From Flavobacterium aciduliphilum (GTDB lineage Bacteria > Bacteroidota > Bacteroidia > Flavobacteriales > Flavobacteriaceae), in NCBI RefSeq assembly GCF_003268855.1, contig NZ_QLSZ01000009.1:62001-126000 (forward strand): 64,000 nucleotides of DNA, given 5' to 3'. How positions within the stretch are numbered: the first letter of the stretch is position 1; every line of letters begins with the position of its first letter. Below, in pieces: positions 26,481-35,614 of this stretch. The notes below the pieces were generated by a model. It was not told the origin of the DNA. It saw only the letters and a program-made list of their open reading frames with translations, and did not search any database. Both the position numbers and the translations under genes were made by a program.

Positions 26481-26488
26481 TACCTTTG
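26481..26488 (+). promoter_or_regulatory. Promoter -7 box of the rluF-like gene
   Basis: TACCTTTG, a TAnnTTTG match, ends only 4 nt before the ATG at 26493. If the usual spacing holds, the transcript would begin at or next to the start codon (leaderless). Confidence 0.5.
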
Positions 26489-26492
26489 CAGC

Positions 26493-27278
26493 ATGGAAGA
26501 ACAGCTCATACGTATTAATAAATTTCTGTCAGAATCTGGATTTTGTTCCCGAAGAGAAGCTGACAAATTGATTGAACAAGGTCGCGTTACAATAAATGGG
26601 AACATCCCTGAAATGGGAACTAAAGTAGGTCCAAATGATGTGGTGCGTGTTAATGGAAAATTAATTCGTGAGAATACACAAAAACGCATCTATCTCGCTT
26701 TTAACAAACCCGTTGGCGTTGAATGTACTACAAACCTTGAGGTTAAGGAAAATATTGTCGACTATATCAATTATCATGAAAGAATTTTTCCTATCGGACG
26801 TCTTGATAAAGCTAGTGAAGGATTAATTTTTATGACAAACGATGGAGATATTGTCAATAAAATATTAAGAGCACGCAACAATCACGAAAAAGAATACCTA
26901 GTGACAGTTAATCGTCCGATTACAGATCGATTTATTGAACGTATGGCAAATGGGATTCCGATCTTGGATACGATTACAAAAAAGTGCACCGTAGAACAGA
27001 TTAGTAAATTTGTATTTCGGATTATTTTAACCCAAGGATTGAATCGGCAAATACGTAGAATGTGTGAGTTTTTGGGGTATGATGTTGTAGCACTGAAACG
27101 CACACGAATTATCAACATCTCTTTAGACATTCCTTTAGGACGTTATCGAGAATTAACCGATGTAGAAATCGAACAACTACATCAACTCATTGAACCTTCG
27201 AGCAAAACCGAAGAAGCGAGCTTTCCAAAACCCATAACTAAAAATCCACCTCGAAAAGATTTTAGAAAAAGAACCTAA
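26493..27278 (+). CDS. rluF: 23S rRNA pseudouridine synthase, RluF-like
   Basis: A 261-residue pseudouridine synthase. The N-terminal S4 RNA-binding domain ([20 protein letters not shown]) is followed by the catalytic domain with the motif [20 protein letters not shown], in which the Asp is the nucleophile. [18 protein letters not shown] is also typical. RluF-type members modify U2604 of 23S rRNA. The C-terminus is a short basic tail. A terminator shared with the convergent typA follows. Confidence 0.9.
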   Translation: MEEQLIRINKFLSESGFCSRREADKLIEQGRVTINGNIPEMGTKVGPNDVVRVNGKLIRENTQKRIYLAFNKPVGVECTTNLEVKENIVDYINYHERIFPIGRLDKASEGLIFMTNDGDIVNKILRARNNHEKEYLVTVNRPITDRFIERMANGIPILDTITKKCTVEQISKFVFRIILTQGLNRQIRRMCEFLGYDVVALKRTRIINISLDIPLGRYRELTDVEIEQLHQLIEPSSKTEEASFPKPITKNPPRKDFRKRT

Positions 27279-27280
27279 AA

Positions 27281-27310
27281 AAAACCATCAACTACAAGAG
27301 TGATGGTTTT
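27281..27310. terminator. Bidirectional terminator between rluF and typA
   Basis: A 10-bp stem (AAAACCATCA with TGATGGTTTT) and a 10-nt loop, between two convergent genes. A/T-rich arms suit termination both ways. Confidence 0.8.
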
Positions 27311-27330
27311 AGATTCTTATACTATTCTAA

Positions 27331-29127
27331 TTATATTTTAAATCGTTTTCTATCATTTTCATTCAAATAGATTTTACGCAAACGTAACGATTTTGGTGTT
27401 ACTTCTACATATTCGTCTTTTTGAATATACTCCAGCGCTTCCTCTAAGGTAAACTTGATAGCGGGTACAATCTTGTTTTTCTCATCAGCACCTGCAGAAC
27501 GGAAGTTTGTTAATTGTTTTGTTTTGGTAATATTTACAGTCATATCATCGCCACGAGAATTCTCTCCAACTACCTGACCTTCATAGATATCTTCGTTTGG
27601 ATCAACAAAAAACTTACCTCTTTCTTGTAATTTATTGATCGAATATGGAATAGCTTTTCCATTTTCCATCGAAATTAAAGACCCGTTTGTTCTTCCAGCT
27701 ATTTCGCCTTTCAATGGTTCATACCCAATAAATCGGTGTGCCATTATCGCTTCACCGGCAGTAGCGGTAAGCAATTGATTACGTAACCCTATAATTCCAC
27801 GAGAAGGAATATTAAATTTGATTACCATACGCTCTCCTTTTCCTTCCATGGAAAGCATTTCTCCTTTTCGAACCGAAACAAATTCCACCGCTTTTCCTGA
27901 TACGTTTTCTGGCAAATCGATGGTTAATTCTTCTATTGGTTCACATTTAACACCATCTATTTCTTTAATAATAACTTGTGGCTGCCCAATTTGAAGTTCA
28001 TACCCTTCTCTTCTCATAGTTTCAATAAGAACCGACAAGTGTAATACACCACGACCAAACACCATAAATTTATCGGCAGAATCGGTATCAGCAACTCTCA
28101 ATGCCAAATTTTTCTCAAGCTCTTTAGCCAACCTATCTTTTATGTGACGAGAAGTCACAAATTTCCCTTCCTTACCGAAGAACGGCGAATCGTTAATGGT
28201 AAACAACATACTCATTGTAGGTTCATCAATGGCAATTGTTTGTAAAGCCTCTGGATTTTCAAAATCAGCAATAGTATCTCCAATTTCAAAACCTTCTACT
28301 CCAACAATCGCACAAATATCTCCAGCCGTTACTTCTTGTACTTTTTTACGTCCAAGCCCTTCAAAAGTATGCAACTCTTTAATTCTAGATTTCAATACTT
28401 TTCCGTCTCTTTTTACCAAAGAAATGGGTAAATTTTCTTTTAAGACACCACGTTCTAATCGTCCAATAGCAATACGTCCCGTAAATGAGGAGAAATCTAA
28501 TGATGTAATTAACATTTGAGGGGTTCCTTCAGATACTTTAGGAGCAGGAACATGTTCTACAACCATATTCAATAAAGGTTCAATATTGGTCGTTACATTT
28601 TCCCAATGATCTGACATCCAATTATTTTTTGCAGAACCATATACTGTAGGGAAATCCAACTGCCATTCTTCTGCGCCCAATTCGAACATCAAATCGAATA
28701 CTTTTTCATGTACCTCTTCTGGAGTACAATTTTCTTTATCAACTTTATTGATTACGACACATGGTTTTAATCCTAAATCAATTGCTTTTTGAAGTACAAA
28801 ACGCGTTTGAGGCATAGGTCCTTCAAAAGCATCTACTAACAAACAAACACCATCTGCCATATTCAACACCCGCTCTACCTCACCACCAAAATCGGCGTGC
28901 CCTGGTGTATCAATAATATTAATTTTAGTACCTTTATACATTACAGAAACATTTTTTGATGTAATCGTAATGCCACGTTCACGTTCTAAATCGTTGTTAT
29001 CAAGAATTAAATCACCTGTGTTTTCGTTTTCACGAAAAAGCTGGCAATGGTACATAATTTTATCCACCAAGGTAGTTTTTCCATGGTCAACGTGGGCAAT
29101 GATTGCAATGTTTCTGATTGATTCCAT
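27331..29127 (-). CDS. typA: Ribosome-associated GTPase TypA/BipA
   Basis: A 598-residue translational GTPase of the EF-G-like group that binds the 70S ribosome and helps 50S assembly and stress responses. G1 AHVDHGKTTLVDKI, switch II DTPGHADF, G4 NKVD. The C-terminal part has the BipA-specific RGIIGLRNQLLTATAGEAIM and a following GRTNGSLISMENGKA. The length is as expected. A TACCTTTG box sits upstream on the same strand (29148-29155). Confidence 0.97.
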   Translation of the reverse strand: MESIRNIAIIAHVDHGKTTLVDKIMYHCQLFRENENTGDLILDNNDLERERGITITSKNVSVMYKGTKINIIDTPGHADFGGEVERVLNMADGVCLLVDAFEGPMPQTRFVLQKAIDLGLKPCVVINKVDKENCTPEEVHEKVFDLMFELGAEEWQLDFPTVYGSAKNNWMSDHWENVTTNIEPLLNMVVEHVPAPKVSEGTPQMLITSLDFSSFTGRIAIGRLERGVLKENLPISLVKRDGKVLKSRIKELHTFEGLGRKKVQEVTAGDICAIVGVEGFEIGDTIADFENPEALQTIAIDEPTMSMLFTINDSPFFGKEGKFVTSRHIKDRLAKELEKNLALRVADTDSADKFMVFGRGVLHLSVLIETMRREGYELQIGQPQVIIKEIDGVKCEPIEELTIDLPENVSGKAVEFVSVRKGEMLSMEGKGERMVIKFNIPSRGIIGLRNQLLTATAGEAIMAHRFIGYEPLKGEIAGRTNGSLISMENGKAIPYSINKLQERGKFFVDPNEDIYEGQVVGENSRGDDMTVNITKTKQLTNFRSAGADEKNKIVPAIKFTLEEALEYIQKDEYVEVTPKSLRLRKIYLNENDRKRFKI

Positions 29128-29147
29128 CTAATTTTTTTTATGAGGTG

Positions 29148-29155
29148 CAAAGGTA
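29148..29155 (-). promoter_or_regulatory. Promoter -7 box of typA
   Basis: The minus strand reads TACCTTTG (TAnnTTTG). Predicted transcription start near 29144, about 17 nt before the ATG. Confidence 0.55.
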
Positions 29156-29213
29156 CATTTTAATTTGACAATAAAAAACCCTCATTTACAATTCTATAAA
29201 TATTTTTTTACAT

Positions 29214-29240
29214 AAAAAAACCTCCTTTAAGAAGGAGGTT
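29214..29240 (-). terminator. Rho-independent terminator of rpsT
   Basis: A 9-bp GC-rich stem (AACCTCCTT with AAGGAGGTT) with a 4-nt loop. On the minus strand it is followed by a run of T, 24 nt after the rpsT stop. Confidence 0.85.
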
Positions 29241-29264
29241 CGATAGTATTTTTACAAGTGCCAA

Positions 29265-29516
29265 TTATAATTTAGCTACGTGTCTTGTCAATTTTGATTT
29301 CAAATTAGAGGCTTTATTATCATGGATAATATTTTTCTTAGCTAATTTGTCAATCATAGAAATAACTGACGATAATTTAGCTGAAGCATCAGCCTTATCT
29401 GTAGCCATTCTTAATGCTTTGATAGCATTACGAGTGGTTTTGTGTTGGTATCTGTTTAATACTCTTTTCTTTTCGTTACTTCTAATTCTTTTTAAAGCTG
29501 ACTTGTGATTTGCCAT
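29265..29516 (-). CDS. rpsT: 30S ribosomal protein S20
   Basis: An 83-residue, very basic helical protein of the 30S body. It begins MANHKSALKRIRSNEKKRVL and continues NRYQHKTTRNAIKALR, the S20 signature. The leader upstream on this strand, about 150 nt up to the tRNA genes, is AT-rich. S20 is autoregulated in some bacteria, but I see no clear operator here. Confidence 0.97.
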   Translation of the reverse strand: MANHKSALKRIRSNEKKRVLNRYQHKTTRNAIKALRMATDKADASAKLSSVISMIDKLAKKNIIHDNKASNLKSKLTRHVAKL

Positions 29517-29672
29517 TTTCTTTTAATTTAATTGTAATAATGTTAAAACTATTAGTTAAAAAAGAAAAACCTCCCACAATTAAAAAATTTAATCACTTTG
29601 GTTTTAACTAATAAAACAAAAAATTGAGACACTAACCTTCTGCTTTATAAAACTAATTTACAACTAATTTTG

Positions 29673-29744
29673 TAGCCCGTAGGGGAATCGAACCCCTCTT
29701 ACCAGGATGAAAACCTGGCGTCCTAACCGATAGACGAACGGGCC
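29673..29744 (-). tRNA. tRNA-Glu (UUC), copy 1
   Basis: A 72-nt cloverleaf on the minus strand. Acceptor GGCCCGU pairs with ACGGGCU (first pair G-U). Anticodon stem CCAGG/CCTGG with loop TTTTCAT gives anticodon TTC, and the T arm is GGGGTTCGATTCCCC. CCA is not encoded. It is identical to the copy at 29782-29853. Confidence 0.96.
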
Positions 29745-29781
29745 TTAATTTTTGTTTAAAATCAATATCTTATTGAACTTG

Positions 29782-29853
29782 TAGCCCGTAGGGGAATCGA
29801 ACCCCTCTTACCAGGATGAAAACCTGGCGTCCTAACCGATAGACGAACGGGCC
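29782..29853 (-). tRNA. tRNA-Glu (UUC), copy 2
   Basis: Identical in sequence to copy 1, 37 nt upstream of it on the same strand, so the two probably come from one precursor. Anticodon TTC; T arm and acceptor as in copy 1. Confidence 0.96.
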
Positions 29854-29931
29854 TACTGCTTAAATGCGGATGCAAAAATACAACTATTTTTTATTCGCAC
29901 AAGAGGCTCACTATTTTTTTTTGTTTTTTTT

Positions 29932-31410
29932 CTAATACGCCTTTGCAAACAGCACTCTACCAGTGGATTTAGCCCCAGAAAAAACACATTTTCCTTCTTC
30001 TTTTTGTTGGTTTAAAGGAATACAACGTATGGTTGCTTTTGTTAATTCCTTAATTTTTTCTTCCGTTTCAGCGGTTCCATCCCAATGTGCCGATATAAAT
30101 CCTGCTTTGTTTTCTAAGACTTCTTGAAACTCATCAAACGAATTTACCTCAGTAATATGGGTATTTCTATATTCTAATGCTCTATCAAACAAATCCTTTT
30201 GAATGGTTTCCAACAAATCGATACAATAAGCAACGATCCCCTCTTTTTCAACTACATTTTTTGTAAGTGTATCTCGTCTTGCTACTTCAAACGTCCCATT
30301 TTCTAAGTCTTTTGGTCCTACAGCAATGCGTACAGGAACCCCTTTTAGTTCCCATTCTGCAAACTTAAACCCAGGTTTCTGCGTTGTACGATTATCGTAT
30401 TTAACCGTGACTCTAAGTTTTTTGAATTGTTTCATCAAATCGTCTACCACATGTGAAATTGCGTCAAACTCTTCTTCGGTTTTATATATAGGAACGATTA
30501 CGACTTGGATCGGTGCTAAATTTGGAGGCAAAACTAAGCCGTTATCATCAGAATGTGTCATGACCAAAGCCCCCATCAAACGTGTGGATACTCCCCAAGA
30601 AGTTCCCCAAACATGTTCTTGCTTTCCTTCCTGATTGGCAAATTTCACATCAAAAGCTTTGGCGAAATTTTGTCCTAAAAAGTGCGAAGTTCCCGCTTGT
30701 AGCGCTTTTCCATCCTGCATTAAGGCTTCAATACAATAGGTTTCTTCTGCTCCAGCAAAACGTTCTGTTTCTGTTTTCAATCCTTTAATTACAGGTATTG
30801 CCATGAAGTTTTGAACAAAATCGGCATATACATTCATCATTTTTTCAGATTCTTCTATCGCTTCTGTTTTGGTTGCATGAGCAGTATGCCCTTCTTGCCA
30901 CAAAAACTCGGCCGTTCTCAAAAACAAACGTGTTCTCATCTCCCACCGAACCACATTTGCCCATTGATTAATGAGTAAGGGTAAATCGCGATACGATTGC
31001 ACCCAATTTTTATAAGTACTCCAAATAATAGCTTCACTCGTAGGGCGAACAATTAACTCCTCTTCGAGTTTAGCATTGGGATCAACCATTAACTTTCCCG
31101 GTTTCGATTCGTCATTCTTTAAACGATAATGCGTGACAATAGCGCATTCTTTAGCAAATCCTTCAGCATTTTTCTCTTCGGCTTCAAACATACTTTTGGG
31201 AACAAACAAAGGAAAATAGGCATTGCTGTGTCCTGTTTCTTTAAACATGCTGTCCAATTCTGCTTGCATTTTTTCCCAAATAGCATACCCATAAGGCTTG
31301 ATTACCATACATCCTCTAACCCCTGAATTTTCTGCTAAATCTGCTTTGACAACAAGCTCGTTATACCATTTTGAATAGTCTTCTGATCGCTTTGTTAAGT
31401 TCTTACTCAT
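29932..31410 (-). CDS. proS: Prolyl-tRNA synthetase, archaeal/eukaryotic type
   Basis: A 492-residue class II synthetase of the ProS type 3 group, which lacks the bacterial editing insertion. Class II motif 2 region: [20 protein letters not shown] followed by [27 protein letters not shown] and the C-terminal domain ending FAKAY are also typical. It charges tRNA-Pro in the cytoplasm. This type is common in Bacteroidota. Nothing unusual is seen. Confidence 0.97.
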   Translation of the reverse strand: MSKNLTKRSEDYSKWYNELVVKADLAENSGVRGCMVIKPYGYAIWEKMQAELDSMFKETGHSNAYFPLFVPKSMFEAEEKNAEGFAKECAIVTHYRLKNDESKPGKLMVDPNAKLEEELIVRPTSEAIIWSTYKNWVQSYRDLPLLINQWANVVRWEMRTRLFLRTAEFLWQEGHTAHATKTEAIEESEKMMNVYADFVQNFMAIPVIKGLKTETERFAGAEETYCIEALMQDGKALQAGTSHFLGQNFAKAFDVKFANQEGKQEHVWGTSWGVSTRLMGALVMTHSDDNGLVLPPNLAPIQVVIVPIYKTEEEFDAISHVVDDLMKQFKKLRVTVKYDNRTTQKPGFKFAEWELKGVPVRIAVGPKDLENGTFEVARRDTLTKNVVEKEGIVAYCIDLLETIQKDLFDRALEYRNTHITEVNSFDEFQEVLENKAGFISAHWDGTAETEEKIKELTKATIRCIPLNQQKEEGKCVFSGAKSTGRVLFAKAY

Positions 31411-31473
31411 AATAAATAGTTTGGCACAAATATTGTTTAACTAATTTTAACTAAATTATTCAGCAAAACTAAC

Positions 31474-31481
31474 TATTTTTG
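31474..31481 (+). promoter_or_regulatory. Promoter -7 box upstream of the Tyr/Gly-rich lipoprotein
   Basis: TATTTTTG, a TAnnTTTG match, 31 nt before the ATG at 31512. No clear -33 box. Confidence 0.4.
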
Positions 31482-31511
31482 TAATGACCAACAATAAAAA
31501 ATGCTATAGAT

Positions 31512-32537
31512 ATGAAAACAAATCAATATTTAATTAAAAAAACATCCTTGTTTTTTTTCTTTGCAGTACTTACTATTACTGCAAATTCTTGTGGTTCCTA
31601 TCAAAACAGTTCCTATTATGACAATGATGGCATCTATGGAACATCAGAAAATGTGAGACCCGAAAGACATGAAACTGCCAGAAATGGTAATTATTACAAA
31701 GACTACTTCAGTTCGTTGCACAAAGACAACGAGCAAGTGTTTACAGATGTAGATAAGTACTCTACTTACAAAGACTCTATTGCTCCAAACAACGCTGCTC
31801 CCAATCAAAATTCAAACGATTATGCAGGTTGGGGCTCTAACCCAAGTACGACTACTGTGAATGTATATACTAATGGTTGGTATACACCAAGTTGGGGTAG
31901 GTATTATGGAAATTATTGGGGATACAATGGTTGGTATGGAAATTCATGGGGATATAACAGTTGGTATGCTCCAAGTTGGTCTTTGAGTTGGGGTTGGTAT
32001 GGTCCTTACTACAATTATTATGGATATGGGTATTATCCTTATGGATATTACTATCCTAATTACTTTGGATACTATGGCGGTGGTTATTGGGGCTGGACAA
32101 ATGGTCATATTGGTCATACCTATGCATATTCTGGTGGTAGAAGAAACAATGAGTTTATCGGAGGAATTGGAAGTTCGACTGGTGGCTTTGGATCTGGAGT
32201 AAGAGCCTCAAATGGAGGTCGAATCGTAGGCGTACCTACAAACATGCCACGAAACTACAATACCCTTTCTACTCCTAGAATTAGTGTTTATAGTCCAAGA
32301 CAGAGTGATTACACCCCTAGAACGTATAATCCATCTTCGACACCTAATTATAACACGCCTAGAAGTTATTCCCCATCTAATTCAAATTATAATTACAACA
32401 CACCTAGAAGTTATTCGCCTTCTACACCTAGTTATAGCTCTCCTAGAAGTTATGCCCCTAGCGGTGGTGGATTTGGTGGTGGAGGTTTTAGTGGTGGTGG
32501 CGGCCGCGCTGGTGGCGGTGGCGGAGGAAGAAGATAA
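31512..32537 (+). CDS. Tyr/Gly/Trp-rich lipoprotein of unknown function
   Basis: A 341-residue lipoprotein with a signal peptide ending TITANSCGS, Cys27 being the lipidation site. Residues about 115-200 are strongly biased to Tyr, Gly and Trp (WYTPSWGRYYGNYWGYNGWY is typical). Residues about 245-315 contain tandem repeats of the type YNTPRSYSPS, and the C-terminus is Gly-rich (GGGGGGRR). No catalytic domain is recognised; such composition suggests a surface or adhesive matrix protein. It is 27 nt upstream of an outer-membrane protein gene and probably co-transcribed. Confidence 0.75.
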   Translation: MKTNQYLIKKTSLFFFFAVLTITANSCGSYQNSSYYDNDGIYGTSENVRPERHETARNGNYYKDYFSSLHKDNEQVFTDVDKYSTYKDSIAPNNAAPNQNSNDYAGWGSNPSTTTVNVYTNGWYTPSWGRYYGNYWGYNGWYGNSWGYNSWYAPSWSLSWGWYGPYYNYYGYGYYPYGYYYPNYFGYYGGGYWGWTNGHIGHTYAYSGGRRNNEFIGGIGSSTGGFGSGVRASNGGRIVGVPTNMPRNYNTLSTPRISVYSPRQSDYTPRTYNPSSTPNYNTPRSYSPSNSNYNYNTPRSYSPSTPSYSSPRSYAPSGGGFGGGGFSGGGGRAGGGGGGRR

Positions 32538-32564
32538 ATTAATTTTCAAAAAATGATAGAGGCT

Positions 32565-34079
32565 ATGAAAAAAATTTTAATGACAGCATTTCTTGTTTTA
32601 GTGATTCCTTCATTACACGCACAAGATATTAATGATGCTTTACGCTATGCTCAAACAGACTTAAATGGTACTGCACGCTTTAGAAGTATGAGTGGTGCTT
32701 TTGGAGCCCTAGGAGGAGATTTATCTTCTTTGAATATCAATCCTGCTGGTTCGGTTGTATTTGCAAACAGCCAAGTCGGGTTTACAATAAGTAGCTACAA
32801 TACTGCAAACAAATCGAATTATTTTGGAACTAATACTTCTGACAGCAGAAATAGTTTTGACATAAATCAAGGAGGTGTTGTACTAGCTTTCAACAACTAT
32901 GACAAAAAAAGCAATTGGAAAAAATTTGCATTAGCGCTGAATTATGAAAACAACAGAAATTTAGACAATGCGCTATTCTCTGCCGGTACGAATCCACTAA
33001 ACTCTGTAGATAACTATTTTTTGAGTTATGCTAATGGCGTTTCTTTGGGCACCTTAAACAATTATTACTTTGATGAATTGTACTATAATGAACAACAAGC
33101 TTATTTAGGGTACAACTCCTATATCATTGATCCCAGCACCAACTCAAGTACTAATACAACATATTATACGAATATTGCAACGGGAGGAAATTATTATCAA
33201 GAAAACAAAATTAGAACCAAAGGCTATAACGGTAAACTGAATTTTAACTTTGCCACACAATATACCGATCAATGGTCTTTCGGATTGAATTTGAATTCGC
33301 ACTTCATTGACTACAGACAATCATCTAGTTTTTTTGAAACCAACGACAATCCAAAATACCCTACTGGTTCCACGGTGGATGTAGTTCATTTTTATAATGA
33401 TTTATACACTTATGGGAATGGATTTTCATTTCAATTGGGAACGATCTATAAAGTTACCAAACAATTTCGTGTAGGGTTTTCGTATGAATCTCCAACTTGG
33501 TATCGTTTGAATGATGAACTTACACAGCGTGTCACAACTTCTGGTTATGGATTGAATAGTTCACAAAACAATACTCAATATGGAACGATTGTTACCGACC
33601 CTAATACGACCATGATCTTCCAGCCCTACTCTTTAAAATCTCCGAGCAAAACAAATTATAGCTTCGCCTATATCTTTGGAAAAAAAGGACTTTTAAGCCT
33701 TGATCTAAGTAGAAAAGATTACAGCAAAACGATGTATAAACCAAAGTCTGATTTTCCAACCACCAATTCTATTTTGGCAAATAGTTTAACAGTTTCTAAC
33801 GAGGTGAGATTGGGAGGCGAATATAAAATTAAAAATGTAAGTCTGCGCGGTGGATATCGTTGGGAAGGAAGTCCTTATAAAGATAAAAATATCATGAGTG
33901 ATTTGAACGGATACTCTTGCGGTTTTGGATATAATTTTGGAAGTATTAAACTAGATGTATCCTACAGCAATTCAAAAAGAGAGTACAACCAACAATTTTT
34001 CTCACAAGGTTTGACCGATGCAGCAAAAATTAAATCCGTAAACAACAATATTAGCTTGACGATGTTATTTGAATTATAA
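32565..34079 (+). CDS. Outer membrane transport protein, OmpP1/FadL/TodX family
   Basis: About 504 residues. A signal peptide (MKKILMTAFLVLVIPSLHAQ) is followed by DINDALRYAQTDLNGTARFR and SMSGAFGALGGDLSSLNINP, the N-terminal hatch signature of FadL-like barrels in Bacteroidota. The rest is alternating aromatic/polar beta-strand sequence, ending in LTMLFEL with the terminal strand typical of outer-membrane barrels. Likely a channel for hydrophobic compounds. I chose the ATG at 32565, as it gives a normal signal peptide; one at 32553 would add four residues. A terminator follows. Confidence 0.85.
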   Translation: MKKILMTAFLVLVIPSLHAQDINDALRYAQTDLNGTARFRSMSGAFGALGGDLSSLNINPAGSVVFANSQVGFTISSYNTANKSNYFGTNTSDSRNSFDINQGGVVLAFNNYDKKSNWKKFALALNYENNRNLDNALFSAGTNPLNSVDNYFLSYANGVSLGTLNNYYFDELYYNEQQAYLGYNSYIIDPSTNSSTNTTYYTNIATGGNYYQENKIRTKGYNGKLNFNFATQYTDQWSFGLNLNSHFIDYRQSSSFFETNDNPKYPTGSTVDVVHFYNDLYTYGNGFSFQLGTIYKVTKQFRVGFSYESPTWYRLNDELTQRVTTSGYGLNSSQNNTQYGTIVTDPNTTMIFQPYSLKSPSKTNYSFAYIFGKKGLLSLDLSRKDYSKTMYKPKSDFPTTNSILANSLTVSNEVRLGGEYKIKNVSLRGGYRWEGSPYKDKNIMSDLNGYSCGFGYNFGSIKLDVSYSNSKREYNQQFFSQGLTDAAKIKSVNNNISLTMLFEL

Positions 34080-34098
34080 TCGTCAAGACATTCTCTAT

Positions 34099-34131
34099 AA
34101 ACCATTCGTTTTTTTCGGATGGTTTTTTTTT
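34099..34131 (+). terminator. Terminator after the FadL-like gene
   Basis: A 10-bp stem with one G-U pair (AAACCATTCG with CGGATGGTTT), a T-only loop and a 9-nt T run, 20 nt after the stop. Confidence 0.8.
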
Positions 34132-34144
34132 GCCTAAAGTATAC

Positions 34145-34205
34145 CATTTAGCCCTGACAGCAGCGGCACCTTGTAGAGCGGATGGCAGGAATAGGGAAAC
34201 CAAAA
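34145..34205. other. GC-richer, possibly structured intergenic element
   Basis: This stretch has clearly higher GC than the surrounding intergenic DNA and contains TAGCCCTGACAGCAGCGGC and later GCGGATGGCAGGAATAGGG. CCTG and CAGG, and the two CGG-containing segments, can be drawn as paired. I recall similar recurrent intergenic sequences in Flavobacterium, perhaps the Flavo-1 RNA motif, but I cannot confirm that. It lies upstream of the rimO promoter. Confidence 0.35.
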
Positions 34206-34240
34206 ACACCCGAAAGTTTCGCTTCTTAAAATAAATAACG

Positions 34241-34248
34241 TAATTTTG
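34241..34248 (+). promoter_or_regulatory. Promoter -7 box of rimO
   Basis: TAATTTTG (TAnnTTTG) with TTTC about 20 nt upstream as a weak -33 box. Predicted transcription start near 34252, 16 nt before the rimO ATG. Confidence 0.5.
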
Positions 34249-34267
34249 CACCCAATAAAGTATAGGT

Positions 34268-35569
34268 ATGAGAACCAAATCGGTAAAGAAAAATAAGATT
34301 AATGTCATTACGTTGGGTTGTTCTAAAAACACGTATGACAGTGAGGTGTTGATGGGACAATTGAAAGCGAGTGGCAAAGAGGTAGTGCACGAGCAAGAGG
34401 GCAATATTGTGGTAATTAATACGTGTGGTTTTATTGATAATGCCAAGGAAGAATCGGTTAATACTATTTTAGAATATGCCGACAAAAAAGAACGTGGAAT
34501 TGTTGACAAAGTTTTTGTGACTGGCTGTTTATCGGAACGCTATCGCCCTGATTTGGAAAAAGAGATTCCAAATGTCGACCAATATTTTGGCACAACAGAG
34601 TTGCCACTTTTATTGAAAGCCTTAGGCGCCGACTACAAACACGAATTGCTTGGCGAACGATTGACCACCACGCCAAAAAATTATGCCTATTTGAAAATTG
34701 CCGAAGGCTGCGACCGTCCATGCAGTTTCTGCGCTATTCCGATTATGCGTGGCAAACACGTTTCGCAACCGATAGAAAAACTCGTGAAAGAAGCCGCTGG
34801 TTTGGCAAAAAATGGCGTTAAAGAGTTAATCTTAATTGCACAAGATTTAACCTATTATGGATTGGATTTGTATAAAAAGCGTAATCTCGCCGAACTTCTT
34901 GAGCATTTAGTTCAGGTTGAAAGTATCGAATGGATTCGTTTACATTACGCCTTCCCTACAGGATTTCCTATGGATGTTTTAGATTTGATGCAACGGGAAC
35001 CGAAAATATGTAATTATATTGATATTCCGTTACAACACATCGCTGATCCTATATTAAAATCGATGAAGCGAGGAACAACTCGAGAAAAAACGACTCGGTT
35101 ATTAAATGATTTTCGAGAAAAAGTACCTGGAATTGCCATTAGAACAACACTTATTGTAGGATATCCTGGAGAAACTGAAGCCGATTTTCAAGTTTTGAAA
35201 GATTGGGTACAAGAAATGAAGTTCGACCGATTGGGGTGCTTTACTTATTCTCATGAAGAAAACACAGGTGCCTTTGCTCTTGTAGATGATGTACCAGAAG
35301 CAGTAAAAAAAGCTCGTGCCCAAGAAATCATGGACTTACAATCGCAAATTTCATGGGATTTAAATCAAGATCGAATTGGAAAAACCTACAAGTGTATGAT
35401 TGACCGAAAAGAAGGAAATTATTTTGTAGGAAGAACCGAGTTTGACAGTCCCGATGTGGATAATGAAGTACTTATAGATGCGTCAAAATTTTATGTGAAA
35501 ACTGGAGAATTTGTTAACGTAACAATTAGTGATGCTACGGAATATGATTTGTATGGAGAACCCATTTAA
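34268..35569 (+). CDS. rimO: Ribosomal protein S12 methylthiotransferase RimO
   Basis: A 433-residue radical SAM enzyme that methylthiolates an Asp of ribosomal protein S12. The N-terminal UPF0004 domain has VITLGCSKNTYDSE, with more Cys for a second cluster (NTCGFID, VTGCLSERY). The radical SAM motif is CDRPCSFCAIPIMRG, and the C-terminal TRAM domain ends in EYDLYGEP. SKNTYDSE rather than the MiaB pattern favours RimO. It is preceded by its own promoter, and a Spy-like gene follows 45 nt downstream. Confidence 0.95.
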   Translation: MRTKSVKKNKINVITLGCSKNTYDSEVLMGQLKASGKEVVHEQEGNIVVINTCGFIDNAKEESVNTILEYADKKERGIVDKVFVTGCLSERYRPDLEKEIPNVDQYFGTTELPLLLKALGADYKHELLGERLTTTPKNYAYLKIAEGCDRPCSFCAIPIMRGKHVSQPIEKLVKEAAGLAKNGVKELILIAQDLTYYGLDLYKKRNLAELLEHLVQVESIEWIRLHYAFPTGFPMDVLDLMQREPKICNYIDIPLQHIADPILKSMKRGTTREKTTRLLNDFREKVPGIAIRTTLIVGYPGETEADFQVLKDWVQEMKFDRLGCFTYSHEENTGAFALVDDVPEAVKKARAQEIMDLQSQISWDLNQDRIGKTYKCMIDRKEGNYFVGRTEFDSPDVDNEVLIDASKFYVKTGEFVNVTISDATEYDLYGEPI

Positions 35570-35614
35570 ATTATTTTTTTTTTACTACATTTACGTCTGT
35601 TTAAATCAGTTATC

